Source: Flavobacteriales bacterium
GTDB lineage: Bacteria; Bacteroidota; Bacteroidia; Flavobacteriales; Flavobacteriaceae
Length of the DNA stretch: 6,358 nt
NCBI GenBank assembly: GCA_027003085.1
Contig: JALWYR010000094.1
Span: 1-6,358 of the forward strand
Reading direction: 5' to 3'
Shown here piece after piece: positions 5,572 through 6,358 of the stretch. The position numbers and the translations under genes were made by a program. The stretch's first letter is position 1; each line of letters opens with the position of its first letter. The notes below the pieces were generated by a model. That model worked only from the letters and a program-made list of their open reading frames with translations. It searched no databases and was not told the DNA's origin.

Positions 5572-6358
5572 ATGCAAATCGCCAAACCCCACATTCAAGC
5601 CCGCCTGTGTAAAATGCTGAAACGCATGGCCGATGCCGGCCGCTTTCCGCACACCTTGATGCTCGAAGGCGCCGATGGCTTCGGCACCCTGCCTGCGGCT
5701 TCGTGCCTGGCCGCTTATATGCTTTGCGGCGACGACGAGGATTGCCTGGAAAAAATCCGCCACGGCACCCACCCCGACCTGACCTATGTTTTCCCCACCG
5801 CACCCACAAAAAAAATCAAAACCGCCGTCCATACCGAATTCTACGCCCTCTGGCGGGAATTTATGAACGAACAACCCTTCGGCGATTACAGCGACTGGAT
5901 GAGTCGTATCGATGCCGAAAACAAGCAAGGACTCATCCGCGTGGCCGACGCCGAAATGATAGCACAACAAGCGGCCCTGTATCCGGCTTTGGCACCACGC
6001 AAGGTGTTTATCCTGTGGCATGCCGAAAAAATGAACGCCGCCACGGCCAACAAAATGCTCAAAATCCTGGAAGAACCTCCGCCACATACTTATTTTTTCC
6101 TCCTCACCGACGACAGCCGCCAAATTCTGCCCACCGTGCTCTCGCGTGCGCAAAGTTTCGATGTCCCGCCCCTGACCCCCGAGGTGATGCAACAATTGCT
6201 CATCGATCAAGGTATAGACGACCAACAAGCTCGAATGACGGCTGCAACGGCACGCGGCGATATACGCAAGGCACTGCAAATGCTGGAACAAGGTAGCCCC
6301 TACGAGCGTTTTGCCGATTATTTTATCCGGTGGATGCGAACGGCCTACTCGGCTAAGG
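5572..6358 (+). CDS. holB: DNA polymerase III delta' subunit, 3'-truncated by window edge
   Basis: Clamp-loader delta' subunit, which helps open and load the beta sliding clamp during DNA replication. Translation from ATG 5572 stays open for 262 codons to the window edge, so the C-terminal part is missing; full proteins are around 330-380 residues. Support comes from FPHTLMLEG (25-33), HPDLTYVFP (67-75), IDAENKQGLIRV (113-124), KVFILWHAEKMN (144-155), NKMLKILEEPPPHTYF (160-175) and LPTVLSRAQ (186-194), all in the expected order. The Walker A region reads GADGFGTL (33-40), lacking the P-loop lysine, as expected for a non-ATPase delta'. The zinc module, normally four cysteines just before HPDL, is shortened and retains only Cys52 and Cys58. 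The 37-nt gap from the OmpA gene holds an imperfect -7-like TATTTTTC (5557-5564), which is too close to the ATG to be convincing. DnaX (tau/gamma) is the main alternative, but the missing P-loop lysine argues against it. Confidence 0.9.
   Translation, partial: MQIAKPHIQARLCKMLKRMADAGRFPHTLMLEGADGFGTLPAASCLAAYMLCGDDEDCLEKIRHGTHPDLTYVFPTAPTKKIKTAVHTEFYALWREFMNEQPFGDYSDWMSRIDAENKQGLIRVADAEMIAQQAALYPALAPRKVFILWHAEKMNAATANKMLKILEEPPPHTYFFLLTDDSRQILPTVLSRAQSFDVPPLTPEVMQQLLIDQGIDDQQARMTAATARGDIRKALQMLEQGSPYERFADYFIRWMRTAYSAK

Noticed and set aside
5703..6296. 197-residue + strand frame within holB
   Set aside because: Arg/Pro-rich shadow of the delta' frame, which has clear clamp-loader motifs.
1..6358. 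CRISPR array, tRNA/rRNA, transposon ends or a novel defence locus
   Set aside because: No regularly spaced repeats, no cloverleaf or rRNA-like segment, no transposase or integrase frame, and no nuclease or helicase genes; gene content is ordinary core metabolism, envelope and replication.

Overview
The window looks like core chromosome from a member of the Bacteroidota. The grounds are three intergenic boxes matching the TAnnTTTG -7 element of that phylum, starts without clear Shine-Dalgarno sequences, a DUF4293-type membrane protein (a family I know only from Bacteroidota), a lipoprotein with a Bacteroidota-style charged tail after the cysteine, and a mevalonate kinase/UbiA gene pair of the kind found in Flavobacteriia-like lineages. 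Coding DNA is moderately GC-rich and the codons favour C or G in third position, except in one AT-rich lipoprotein gene. I cannot place the organism below phylum or class.

All seven genes lie on the + strand. Region 1 (1-1712) holds a short leader, an acetyl-CoA acetyltransferase (thiolase) and a small four-helix membrane protein of the DUF4293 type, each preceded by its own candidate promoter box. Region 2 (1713-2733) is an AT-rich intergenic stretch with a promoter and a small inverted repeat, then an unrecognised YD-repeat-like secreted or lipoprotein gene, closed by a strong rho-independent terminator. Region 3 (2763-6358) is a compact run of four genes: a mevalonate-kinase-like GHMP kinase, a UbiA-family prenyltransferase starting 2 nt later, an OmpA-family peptidoglycan-binding lipoprotein, and the start of the DNA polymerase III delta' subunit gene, which runs off the right edge.

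Thiolase makes acetoacetyl-CoA, the entry compound of the mevalonate pathway. Mevalonate kinase is an interior step, and UbiA enzymes use the polyprenyl diphosphates that result. The window is therefore weakly themed around isoprenoid and membrane-lipid metabolism, although the thiolase is separated from the kinase/UbiA pair by two genes and a terminator and may instead serve fatty-acid or butanoate metabolism. The OmpA lipoprotein and holB look like neighbours by position rather than by pathway.

I see no mobile element, CRISPR array, RNA gene or defence system, and nothing that amounts to a new biological system. The points most worth checking are the UbiA protein with both Asp-rich motifs altered, the mosaic base composition of the lipoprotein gene, and a delta' subunit that seems to have lost its zinc-binding cysteines.
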